Made by a program: the position numbers and the translations under genes. Positions 43,701 to 49,716 of a DNA stretch of 64,000 nt are shown piece by piece (the first letter of the stretch is position 1; the number at the start of each line of letters is the position of its first letter). The stretch is from an uncultured Chloroflexales bacterium (GTDB lineage: Bacteria > Chloroflexota > Chloroflexia > Chloroflexales > Chloroflexaceae). Below the pieces are notes generated by a model, which saw only the letters and a program-made list of their open reading frames with translations, ran no database searches and was not told where the DNA came from. Where the stretch lies: NCBI GenBank assembly GCA_937902315.1, contig CALGUG010000033.1, positions 62,001 to 126,000 on the forward strand, written 5' to 3'.

Positions 43701-43811
43701 CCCAGCCCAACTGTCAGTCCGACCGTCAGCCCAACCGTCAGTCCAACTGTTAGCCCAAGCCCGGAACCTGACCAGTCGCATAATTTCTATCTGCCACGTG
43801 TGATCAAATAG
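40728..43811 (+). CDS. Secreted C25 (gingipain)-like peptidase with PPC domain
   Basis: A 1027-residue exported protein. Residues 1-33 are a signal peptide. A PPC-type domain follows, starting SEIEDNDVFAAANLLTD, interrupted by five GRLNSI units (about 127-156). The central region (about 230-690) has a caspase-like fold seen in C25 peptidases, with LVGGDNVIPFYRVPDE, LPIGRLVETPEQIEKYI and NYSVGCQSGLNVLPDE. Cys553 is the candidate nucleophile, and His509 or His512 the partner. The C-terminus has a (PTVS)n linker and ends HNFYLPRVIK, perhaps for surface retention. The ATG at 40728 gives the better signal peptide. An in-frame ATG at 40692 has AAGGAG and overlaps the cyclase gene by 25 bp. Confidence 0.78.
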   Translation: MKIKSQHLIVVSYIFLSFIIISFSPLKHTLVSAAQINQECLTSEIEDNDVFAAANLLTDLTAGTCRTGTIESSNAADWYVFTVDQPASTITIDLSQLAQDYDIALFWDLENSASDSKENIDGITDLGRLNSIGRLNSIGRLNSIGRLNSIGRLNSISTNLGTDPEHIESFAWHTGKYFILVYSAEGAFDANAKYRLDVKVQPGSLSSVSEPQVLPVIHPSWDNSCNNVERIFVTDSSRLASLYGSTSTNELMSSLSTNATTLNARVLDLANHLRNDFQNVFQDELYPAWDAHKTNPLYANYVATAIRSAIFSALGTNCDIKEIILVGGDNVIPFYRVPDETLFANEADYLNHAPIDPNSALYGSLFYRTIRTDNFYADREPTRWRGRELYIPDLPIGRLVETPEQIEKYIQAYAQAADREIDVAASSEGAVITGYDFLSDQAASISSALTDAGLSSDVGQSKPLITQLVNDTWTSSELANAWLKSLPSEAAGGYSSSVQSAKLNSINSHFTHWQAIPADEQDSALLANLLKERYPNVVGTGYLLASLNYSVGCQSGLNVLPDEIASGNGPEFAADFAEGILQNEGLWIGNTGYGYGDSDLVAYSERLSLLFSQELTRCSENGCAGDPGYDGINVGDAFLRAKRNFVYTSGPGGFNIYSEKAMLSWTLYGIPGIKVKVPVTPLAASLGADPIDLSELPAGTNTDLPFTRIITFSNTFVDTTIGGSVVTRVSSQVSDSFKSGQTSLTGIDQINAGRPVLPLLTYDLSLGDTTAAKKPIVKGIRLLSALDNTTSAQPLISQIVTDTASIGSSAPPLSFDSQGAWLPDTIFSRTRLHDTLSDPAVWRDLLQVNPAQFKADASGGQASLRRYNTLVFEVTYADENTQSDLIAPQIGAISYTSFSENGVPYLRVSAQANDDNTGSSGITSMSLSYSLNGVLRNVAMSKQANNSYQAVIELNSPDNIPEIMVYATDGSGNTAVAMSKQSSITLEPEPTPSPTVSPTVSPTVSPTVSPSPEPDQSHNFYLPRVIK
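41106..41195 (+). repeat. Five 18-bp in-frame tandem repeats
   Basis: GGGCGACTTAACTCGATC is repeated head to tail. Copies 2 to 5 (41124-41195) are identical, and copy 1 (41106-41123) differs at three positions. Each copy encodes GRLNSI. The repeat lies in a loop of the PPC domain of the peptidase. Confidence 0.95.
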
Positions 43812-44490
43812 TGCCCAATCTGGTTGATCACTTGAAGTTTAGCCTTCGACAAAGTAGAACGTAACTATCTTTGTTATGAGAGATCCCGTGCTATCGTGCG
43901 GGATCTCTCAATTTCCTGTGTTTCATTCTCTCGCCTTGTGATAGCAAATCCCTTTGATCACTTCAGCACTTTGGCGGCTTGGTCCCTTCCCCAAAGAGGC
44001 CATTAGCGCGTCCGCCTACGGCTACCAACAGCTCGCCCGTAAGCACGCTGTTATAGCTGTGTGCCGAGAGACCACCCAACATACAATGATTCAAGCGAAT
44101 TTCGTATGAGTTTCCACCACTGTCGGAGCGATGAAAACAAGCGATGACAATCCTCCCAGTAGAGTGGCATTATGGTTATGGAGTGAATGCTGACCGCTTC
44201 CTGTAGCTGGGATTTCATATTAAAGTACAGCTCTTTAAAGCGGCTCTCGCTGCTGTCGACACAAAAAAGGTCTCGATCTCTAAGTCAGATCAAGACCTCT
44301 TTTTATGTGATCTTGGCCAAAATGGAAGATCTTTAAATGGGTTTGTTGTAGCGTTTTGGGGTGGCCTCTGCGCGCAGGCAGATAGCACCTCCTTTTGAGG
44401 GTGGGATGTTGGTAGCCGTAGGCGGACGCGACGAGGAACAAATGGAAGCTAGAGAGCAAGCCGCCAGAGCGCTGAAGTTATCAATCAGTA
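43812..44490. repeat. Repeat cluster with a fold-back pair
   Basis: 43815-43955 resembles a decayed miniature element with a 12-bp perfect hairpin TGAGAGATCCCG/CGGGATCTCTCA (43877-43888/43899-43910). 43963-44482 is an inverted pair of fold-back modules: cores GCGTCCGCCTACGGCTACCA at 44008-44029 and its inverse at 44408-44429. The outer ends match as ACTTCAGCACTTTGGCGGCTTG and the inverse of CAAGCCGCCAGAGCGCTGAAGT, with two mismatches. A terminator-like hairpin lies inside at 44269-44299. No gene is credible. Confidence 0.8.
44269..44306 (+). terminator. Terminator-like hairpin inside a fold-back element
   Basis: AGGTCTCGATCT/AGATCAAGACCT (11 of 12 bp) followed by CTTTTTAT. It may end the peptidase transcript 460 bp after the stop, or be cargo of the repeat. 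Confidence 0.5.
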
Positions 44491-44494
44491 GAAG

Positions 44495-45145
44495 CTAGTC
44501 TAATGATTTACGCATAAAGATCCACGATCGCTCCCCAAAGATGAGGCGGGTCATCCAAGAGCGCCGGATATGATCGTCGACGAAACCCATGCGCTGGTAT
44601 AAGTTGTGGGCGCCCGTGTTCGAAGCGCTCACATAGAGGCTGAGGAAACGCTTATTGCGTTGGCGCGCCTCTTCCTCGGCACGTGTCAATAGGGCCTGTG
44701 CGACACCACGGCGCCGATAAGGTTCAAGCACGGCTACATCCGTCAAGAAACTTTCGTGGCGATCAATAGGGTGATTCAACAACGAGAGCGCAAAAATCGA
44801 CCGGGTCGCCTTCCACGAGCCCAATACCTGATAAAAAGCTAACTCCGCCGCGCCACTATCATCAGAACCCATTTCCCAGGTTCGCAAGGTGATCGTTCCG
44901 ATGATCTGGTCGCCGTATGTCGCTACAAACATGCCTCGCAAAGCCGCCGACCCTTGGCGTCGCCAAGCGGTTGCCAGCGCTTCGGCACCCTGATCGATAT
45001 GCTTAGCTCCAAATGCCCCACCGAATTTATCGGCAAAAGCCTCTTGATGTAATGCAACCACACCTTGGATATCATCGAACTTCGCAGGACGGATCTCGTA
45101 ATCGAAGGTATCGACGACCGTCGAGTGGATGCCTATCTGTACCAT
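44495..45145 (-). CDS. GNAT-family N-acetyltransferase
   Basis: A 216-residue acetyltransferase of the GNAT fold. The acetyl-CoA-binding motif is LEPYRRRGVAQALLTRAEEEA, preceded by the strand FLTDVAV. The C-terminal strand-helix NTGAHNLYQRMGFVDDH is also characteristic. The N-terminal part YEIRPAKFDDIQGVVALHQEAF is a typical GNAT opening. The start at 45145 is chosen because it precedes the domain closely; an in-frame TTG at 45199 is an alternative. The acceptor is unknown. It stands alone next to the repeat cluster. Confidence 0.85.
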   Translation of the reverse strand: MVQIGIHSTVVDTFDYEIRPAKFDDIQGVVALHQEAFADKFGGAFGAKHIDQGAEALATAWRRQGSAALRGMFVATYGDQIIGTITLRTWEMGSDDSGAAELAFYQVLGSWKATRSIFALSLLNHPIDRHESFLTDVAVLEPYRRRGVAQALLTRAEEEARQRNKRFLSLYVSASNTGAHNLYQRMGFVDDHIRRSWMTRLIFGERSWIFMRKSLD

Positions 45146-45377
45146 AAACAATCCAAAACACAACTGAGCTAGCCTACCGCTCAGACTGTGTAATATCAAA
45201 AGAGCAGCAGATCTGACCGAAACTCATTCGTTTACAAGCAAGCATGATAGTCAATTGATTCTATCTACATACTAGCACAACTCTCAACAAGTAGGCTAGA
45301 ATTTTGAGGATCTACTGAGGAATCTTGCTAGATTGTTTACAAGTGATAGCCAATATACGAACTAGGCTCAAGAATGC

Positions 45378-45417
45378 AAAAAGGGCCAGAACGGCACACA
45401 ATACGCCGTGACCCTCA
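45378..45417 (-). terminator. Terminator of the 55-residue membrane protein gene
   Basis: On the minus strand AGGGTCACGGC pairs with GCCGTTCTGGCCCT, an imperfect stem closed by CACGGC/GCCGT(T), followed by TTTTTGC. It lies about 55 bp after the stop. Confidence 0.6.
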
Positions 45418-45472
45418 AAATCGACTATAAAATGACTAATATTTGACTTTTTGTGGTGCAACTAATGCTATA

Positions 45473-45640
45473 TTATTTGGTGTGGTTCGCAGTTAGCTCT
45501 GCGATGCGCTTGTCGAGACGAGCGGATATATCTCTATACATATCACCACGCATCTGTGCAGCTTGGAGGCGTCGCTGGAGATCGAAAATCCAGAGAACAG
45601 CCCCGGCTAGTACACAAAGGAGGAGGAGAGTGTTCTTCAT
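45473..45640 (-). CDS. 55-residue single-span membrane protein
   Basis: A short gene I do not recognise. It starts MKNTLLLLCVLAGAVLWIFD, a membrane segment or uncleaved signal, and continues with LQRRLQAAQMRGDMYRDISA and RLDKRIAELTANHTK, a charged helix with heptad-like spacing that may form a coiled coil. GAAGG lies upstream of the ATG and a terminator lies downstream. A longer reading frame on the opposite strand covers the same bases, but it is Arg-rich without a ribosome-binding site and is rejected. Confidence 0.65.
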   Translation of the reverse strand: MKNTLLLLCVLAGAVLWIFDLQRRLQAAQMRGDMYRDISARLDKRIAELTANHTK

Positions 45641-45891
45641 AAATTAATCCTTCGTTCTCCAAACAGTGCAGGTTTCTGCTTGCATTCTAACGCACCCTGC
45701 AGAAAAGTTCAAGAGTTAAACAATTCTCTTTTATATATCGAAATTTAATCTGATCATCGCACTTGCTCAATTGAGATGATCACGTGTTTCTATCATAAAA
45801 TAGGAGAAGCACCAAGCAGAAACCCATACTATTTTTATAATATTATCTGCAAATTCTATGGTGCATTTCAGGTAGCGATCTGGTATACTAT

Positions 45892-45899
45892 GCATGATT
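45892..45899 (+). promoter_or_regulatory. Extended -10 of the bifunctional nuclease gene
   Basis: GGTATACT preceded by T gives TGGTATACT, an extended -10 (TATACT at 45894-45899), about 115 bp before the start at 46015. The rest of 45641-46014 holds no feature I can name. Confidence 0.4.
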
Positions 45900-46014
45900 G
45901 CTCCCTCCATTTTGATAGGCGCGTCTCAATTGGCACGCCATAGTATTAGAGATTTCTCTCTTCTCTTGAAAGAGCGTGCGATGATCGTAGCTTCGCTCTA
46001 CGAAAGGCCGATCA

Positions 46015-46641
46015 ATGATACGTGTAAATGTAGATAGCATTCGTGTTAGTTTACTTACGCAGCACCGCGTGATCGTACTGCGCGAAATAGATAGTCGTCG
46101 TTATCTCCCTATTTGGATTGGGCCATTTGAAGCTGAGGCCATCGCTACAGCCATTCAAGGGCACGAGCCTGTGCGGCCAATGACCCACGACCTTCTAAAG
46201 TCCGTCATTACGGAACTAGGCGGTACGATCAACCATATCGTCGTGAACGATATTCAAGATCAAACCTTCTACGCCCGCATCGTCATTGATGTGCAAGGTT
46301 CGCAGATCGATATTGACGCGCGTCCGAGTGATGCAATCGCCCTGGCCGTTCGCTGCGATATTCCGATTTTTGTCGACTCGCATGTGATCGATCAAGTTGG
46401 TGTCTACTTCGACGATGACGATCAAACTCTCGCCGATCAAAGCTCGCTCGATGCTACAAGCAGCTTACCGACACCGCCCTCATCTGCTGCTCAAGCCTTC
46501 AGGCAGCCTCCTATGACGCCTGAACCTGATGAGCCATCGTCTGAACCAGATATGAACGATGAGGATCTCACGCTCTTCCGCAATTTTATCAATACGCTTG
46601 ATCGAAAGAAGTCTAAGAGCGACGAAGAGGACGAGGCATAA
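46015..46641 (+). CDS. Bifunctional nuclease (BFN/DUF151) domain protein
   Basis: A 208-residue protein. Residues 1-135 are the BFN/DUF151 domain: LPIWIGPFEAEAIATAIQG, RPMTHDLLKSVITELGG and RPSDAIALAVRCDIPIFVD are the family's signature stretches. Plant and Thermotoga members are reported or proposed to have nuclease activity; the bacterial role is unclear. Residues 135-208 are a polar, proline-rich, acidic tail (PDEPSSEPDMNDEDLTLFRN). It lies next to the candidate replication origin and ends in a good terminator. Confidence 0.87.
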   Translation: MIRVNVDSIRVSLLTQHRVIVLREIDSRRYLPIWIGPFEAEAIATAIQGHEPVRPMTHDLLKSVITELGGTINHIVVNDIQDQTFYARIVIDVQGSQIDIDARPSDAIALAVRCDIPIFVDSHVIDQVGVYFDDDDQTLADQSSLDATSSLPTPPSSAAQAFRQPPMTPEPDEPSSEPDMNDEDLTLFRNFINTLDRKKSKSDEEDEA

Positions 46642-46669
46642 TTCTCGCCTCCCATAAAGCAAAACGCAT

Positions 46670-46702
46670 AAGAGCCGCCTGACAAGGTGGCTCTTTCTTT
46701 TT
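46670..46702 (+). terminator. Terminator of the bifunctional nuclease gene
   Basis: A 10-bp stem AAGAGCCGCC/GGTGGCTCTT (one G-U) with a 6-nt loop, followed by TCTTTTTT. Confidence 0.88.
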
Positions 46703-46839
46703 TCCACACTGTGGATAACTAGGCCAGTTATGTGGATAACTCAGGGCCATTGTGGATAACTCGTAGTATGTAACAGCACTTTAGATTAGAGTTGGCTTAT
46801 TTTATAACCCGAAATATTCGCAAATTTCATACACGTTTG

Positions 46840-47539
46840 CATGAAAACATGGGGAAAACCCATGGGAAAGCATGTGGAAAAGCTGAGTATAAACCTAGCA
46901 TGAATTGTGTATAGTTCTTGAATGAATTGTGTATAGTTTCTGCATTATCTTCACTAATTGTGGATTATTCTGTGGATTATTGTGGGGAAGTGTGGAAGAC
47001 ATGGTGAATAACTGAAATTACCCACAAAGGCATGTAGAGAGTGGGGAAAACATTCCACATGCAACTCACAGTAATTCATGTTTTAGATACGCCATGTTTT
47101 ATCATGTTTCCACTTTTCCACAATGCCTACAAATACCATTGTTCCTATTATACTTTTTTCAACATGATAAAAACGAACTCTCATGAAGCGAGCTATCAAG
47201 AAAGCAACAAGCTTGTTAGCATGGAAGCATGTTGCAAAGCCCATAAGCATGTATGTTTGCATGTTTCGAAACCAAAACATGCACAAGAACTTATCCTGTT
47301 ATCCACATCTTTATTTACACCATTTACTTGTTGATTCTCATAAAACGACATGCAAAACATGTCTGACATGCCCTTCACTGCATTTGCACGATCTCTGTTT
47401 AAAATGCATGTGAATAGCATGATTAAGCATGCTCATTTCGAAATAATTAGAAAAGACATGCAAAGCGGGGATTTTACTAGAGGGAGCCTAGTTCATAGCC
47501 AATGACATGCTTGGCATGCACAGGCTGTGAAAAGGCATG
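46840..47539. repeat. CATG-dense block within the origin region
   Basis: 28 CATG tetranucleotides lie in 700 bp, against about 3 expected by chance. 23 of the 28 are preceded by a purine. They are irregularly spaced, often 8-12 bp or about 20 bp apart, and many sit in longer words such as GCATGT or AACATG. CATG is a palindrome and a known methyltransferase target in other bacteria. Confidence 0.95.
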
Positions 47540-47631
47540 CTTTCGTAGGATGCGGGCCGTTTTTTTGCTCTAGAGGGCCAAGGGTTATCCAGATAACTTT
47601 CCACAATTCCACAAAAAAGAGGAGGAAACTT

Positions 47632-47660
47632 TTGACAAGTTCTGCTAGGTAGGCTACAAT
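47632..47660 (+). promoter_or_regulatory. Promoter of the SRP RNA gene
   Basis: A perfect -35 TTGACA (47632-47637), a 17-bp spacer and -10 TACAAT (47655-47660). The RNA would start 6-7 bp later, at the first paired base of the SRP RNA. Confidence 0.88.
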
Positions 47661-47666
47661 ACGTGT

Positions 47667-47754
47667 GGCACCAAGGATGGCAGATACCTGCTGAACCCCG
47701 CCAGGACCGAGAGGTAGCAACGGTAGGTGGGTTCCTCTGGGTATTCTTGGTGTC
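47667..47754 (+). ncRNA. ffs: Signal recognition particle RNA (small, 4.5S type)
   Basis: An 88-nt RNA. The ends GGCACCAAGGA and TCTTGGTGTC pair. The apical part carries the invariant SRP core CAGGACCGAGAGGTAGCAAC, matching the usual CAGGxCCGGAAGGxAGCA with its Ffh-binding internal loops and GNRA-type tetraloop (GAGA). A strong promoter is placed exactly for this start, and a T run follows the last base pair. It binds Ffh and targets membrane proteins. Confidence 0.93.
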
Positions 47755-47929
47755 ATTTTTTTGACTGCGTGACCTCGAGGTGCGCAGTTTTTGTGTTATC
47801 CAGATGTGGGTAAATTGTGGATAACTTGGGAGTTATACACAATGATTCCAGATCTGCTACAGAGTAGATCCAGCTTCTAAAGGCATTCTCTTCGCTCAAT
47901 ACTCTCCTCAGCTTTGGGATAACGCTTTA

Positions 47930-48169
47930 CTAGGGTGCATCAGGATCAAGTGAAGCGATAACTGCCCCATTTTTGACAAGTTTATAGATCCCCTGTGCAA
48001 GACGGAATACGGCTTCCCCATCATCGGTAACTAAGACTGGTGTAGTCGAGGTTGTGTACTCATGAAGATCTGGGACAAGCGGTGGTTCGGCCAGATAGGC
48101 CCGTACAGTGATCGGCAGGCCTAAATCGTTTTTTGCGACAAAGGTCCATGTGTGAATACGAGGTAGCAT
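47930..48169 (-). CDS. 79-residue protein of unknown function
   Basis: A small protein I do not recognise. It begins MLPRIHTWTFVAKNDLGLPI and contains VLVTDDGEAVFRLAQGIYKL and NGAVIASLDPDAP. It looks like a compact beta-rich domain without signal or membrane segment. The ATG at 48169 is chosen because AGAGG lies seven bases upstream; an in-frame ATG ten codons earlier lacks such a site. It is the first gene to the right of the candidate origin. Confidence 0.65.
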   Translation of the reverse strand: MLPRIHTWTFVAKNDLGLPITVRAYLAEPPLVPDLHEYTTSTTPVLVTDDGEAVFRLAQGIYKLVKNGAVIASLDPDAP

Positions 48170-48330
48170 TACACAACCTCTCTTTCCAAAGAACAACATC
48201 CAAGATTGGGGATATGGTGCAAAAGTGTTTCGCTTGGAATTGTTAGTCTACCATATCTTGTAGACCCTTCCTATGGGGAGTTTCCCTAGTAATAGGCCTA
48301 TTTTGCTGCCAGGAAGAGCGGCGGTGTGTG

Positions 48331-48341
48331 CTACAATGGCA
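48331..48341 (+). promoter_or_regulatory. Extended -10 upstream of mdh
   Basis: TGCTACAAT with TACAAT at 48332-48337, about 87 bp before the start. The longer word GTGCTACAATGGC is shared with the receiver-gene promoter near 32978. Confidence 0.5.
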
Positions 48342-48423
48342 CAACAGTGGTTCGGTTCATACCTGTGCCGCACTTTATTGTTATGATGTGGCTCAGCCAA
48401 CCATAAGGAAACGAGAGGATTCA

Positions 48424-49353
48424 ATGCGAAAGAAAATAACCATCATTGGTGCTGGTTTTGTCGGTTCGACATGTGCTCATTGGATCGCTTCGAAAGAGCT
48501 AGGCGACGTTGTTTTGCTCGACGTTGTAAGCGGAGTTCCTCAAGGTAAAGCGCTAGACTTGCAAGAAGCTGCCCCGATCGAGGGCTTTGACTTGCGTATC
48601 ACTGGCACGAATAGTTATGAAGATACCGCGAACTCTGATGTGATTGTGGTGACTTCGGGTGCTCCTCGTAAGCCAGGTATGAGCCGGGAAGATTTGATCA
48701 AAGTGAACGCGAATATTACGCGCGACTGTATCTCGAAGGCAGCGCCTTTGTCGCCGAATGCAGTCATCATTATGGTCAATAACCCACTGGATGCTATGAC
48801 CTATCTCGCTCGCCAAGTGAGCGGCTTCCCCAAAGAGCGTGTGCTTGGCCAAGCAGGCGTGCTCGACAGCGCTCGCTATCGCACCTTTATCGCTATGGAG
48901 GCCAACGTTTCTGTTGAAGATGTCCAAGCGATGTTGATGGGTGGCCACGGCGATGAGATGGTTCCTCTGCCCCGTTTTACCACAATCGGTGGTATTCCGG
49001 TGACCGAATTTATTCCCCAAGATCGCCTGAACGAGATCGTTGATCGCGCCCGCAAGGGTGGCGGCGAGATCGTCAATCTGCTCAAGACGGGCAGTGCTTA
49101 CTATGCACCGGCGGCAGCTACCGTGCAAATGGTAGAAGCGGTTATTCGCGATAAGAAGCGCGTCATTCCGTGCGCCGCTTATCTGGAAGGCGAATACGGC
49201 CTGAACGATATCTACTTCGGCGTGCCGATTGTGTTGGGTGCAGGTGGTGTTGAGAAGGTGATCGAGCTGCCGCTCAACGATGAGGAGAAGGCGTTAGTTC
49301 AGACTTCTGCTCAGGCGGTCGCGAACACCTTAGAGGTCTTAAAGACCCTGTAA
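48424..49353 (+). CDS. mdh: Malate dehydrogenase
   Basis: A 309-residue NAD-dependent malate dehydrogenase of the LDH-like type, converting malate to oxaloacetate in the TCA and related cycles. The Rossmann motif is IIGAGFVGS (about 6-14) with the NAD-selective Asp in VLLDVV. Substrate arginines lie in SGAPRKPGMSRED and NPLDAMTY, and the catalytic pair in LDSARYRTFI and MGGHGDEMVPL. Length and sequence are close to Chloroflexus malate dehydrogenase as I know it, the best taxonomic hint in the window. The ATG at 48424 with GAGAGG upstream matches that start; the reading frame is open 96 bp further upstream. A strong hairpin follows. Confidence 0.95.
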   Translation: MRKKITIIGAGFVGSTCAHWIASKELGDVVLLDVVSGVPQGKALDLQEAAPIEGFDLRITGTNSYEDTANSDVIVVTSGAPRKPGMSREDLIKVNANITRDCISKAAPLSPNAVIIMVNNPLDAMTYLARQVSGFPKERVLGQAGVLDSARYRTFIAMEANVSVEDVQAMLMGGHGDEMVPLPRFTTIGGIPVTEFIPQDRLNEIVDRARKGGGEIVNLLKTGSAYYAPAAATVQMVEAVIRDKKRVIPCAAYLEGEYGLNDIYFGVPIVLGAGGVEKVIELPLNDEEKALVQTSAQAVANTLEVLKTL

Positions 49354-49409
49354 GTGTCCGATAGCTGCAATTCGGTTTGTATAAAAACCTTATCTAGAAT
49401 TTGACTATC

Positions 49410-49453
49410 ATAACGAAGGAGATGTCTACTAAGGGTGGCATCTCCTTCGTTAT
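49410..49453 (+). terminator. Hairpin terminator of mdh
   Basis: A perfect 15-bp stem ATAACGAAGGAGATG/CATCTCCTTCGTTAT with a 14-nt loop, 57 bp after the stop. It lacks a T run. Confidence 0.7.
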
Positions 49454-49527
49454 AGTATGTTTCAGGTTCATAAATTGCGGAAAAATAACGAGTTTGTTAG
49501 GAACTTTCTTTATTCGTATGGAAAAAC

Positions 49528-49536
49528 TGGTACAAT
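49528..49536 (+). promoter_or_regulatory. Extended -10 upstream of the histidine kinase
   Basis: TGGTACAAT (TACAAT at 49531-49536), about 180 bp before the GTG start, leaving a long leader. A TATACT at about 49546 is a second option. The rest of 49354-49716 shows nothing else. Confidence 0.35.
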
Positions 49537-49716
49537 ACGCATAGTATACTAGTAAGGTTCTTAGAACAGTATGCCTGTTTTGGCATAGTATTGATTACTT
49601 GTAGAAATCACGTCCTTCAGCTCTGCATCTAAGCCTACGATTCTGTTCTAGCAGTTTAGGACGTTTCTGAAAGCTTATGATTGTGCACCAGGCTGGTTTG
49701 ATATGGAGTAGAGGTT

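Larger units (their letters stand above)
46703..47841. other. Candidate chromosomal replication origin (oriC)
   Basis: A gene-free region carrying many DnaA boxes. Three perfect TGTGGATAA boxes lie at 46710, 46731 and 46751, spaced 20-21 bp. TGTGTATAG at 46907 and 46929 and TGTGGATTA at 46959 and 46971 are near matches. A perfect TTATCCACA is at 47299. On the right are TTATCCAGA at 47585 and 47796, TGTGGATAA at 47816 and TTATACACA at 47833. Between the outer clusters, 46840-47539 holds 28 CATG sites. AT-rich stretches such as 47130-47175 could unwind. No dnaA or dnaN gene is in the window, which is unusual. The SRP RNA gene lies within the right part. Confidence 0.75.

Noticed and set aside
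45453..45647. Plus-strand 64-codon frame
   Set aside because: It is Arg-rich with no ribosome-binding site, and a better-supported small gene lies on the opposite strand.
46703..47841. Centromere-like parS site in the origin region
   Set aside because: The consensus TGTTNCACGTGNAACA was looked for by eye and not found; no parAB genes are near.
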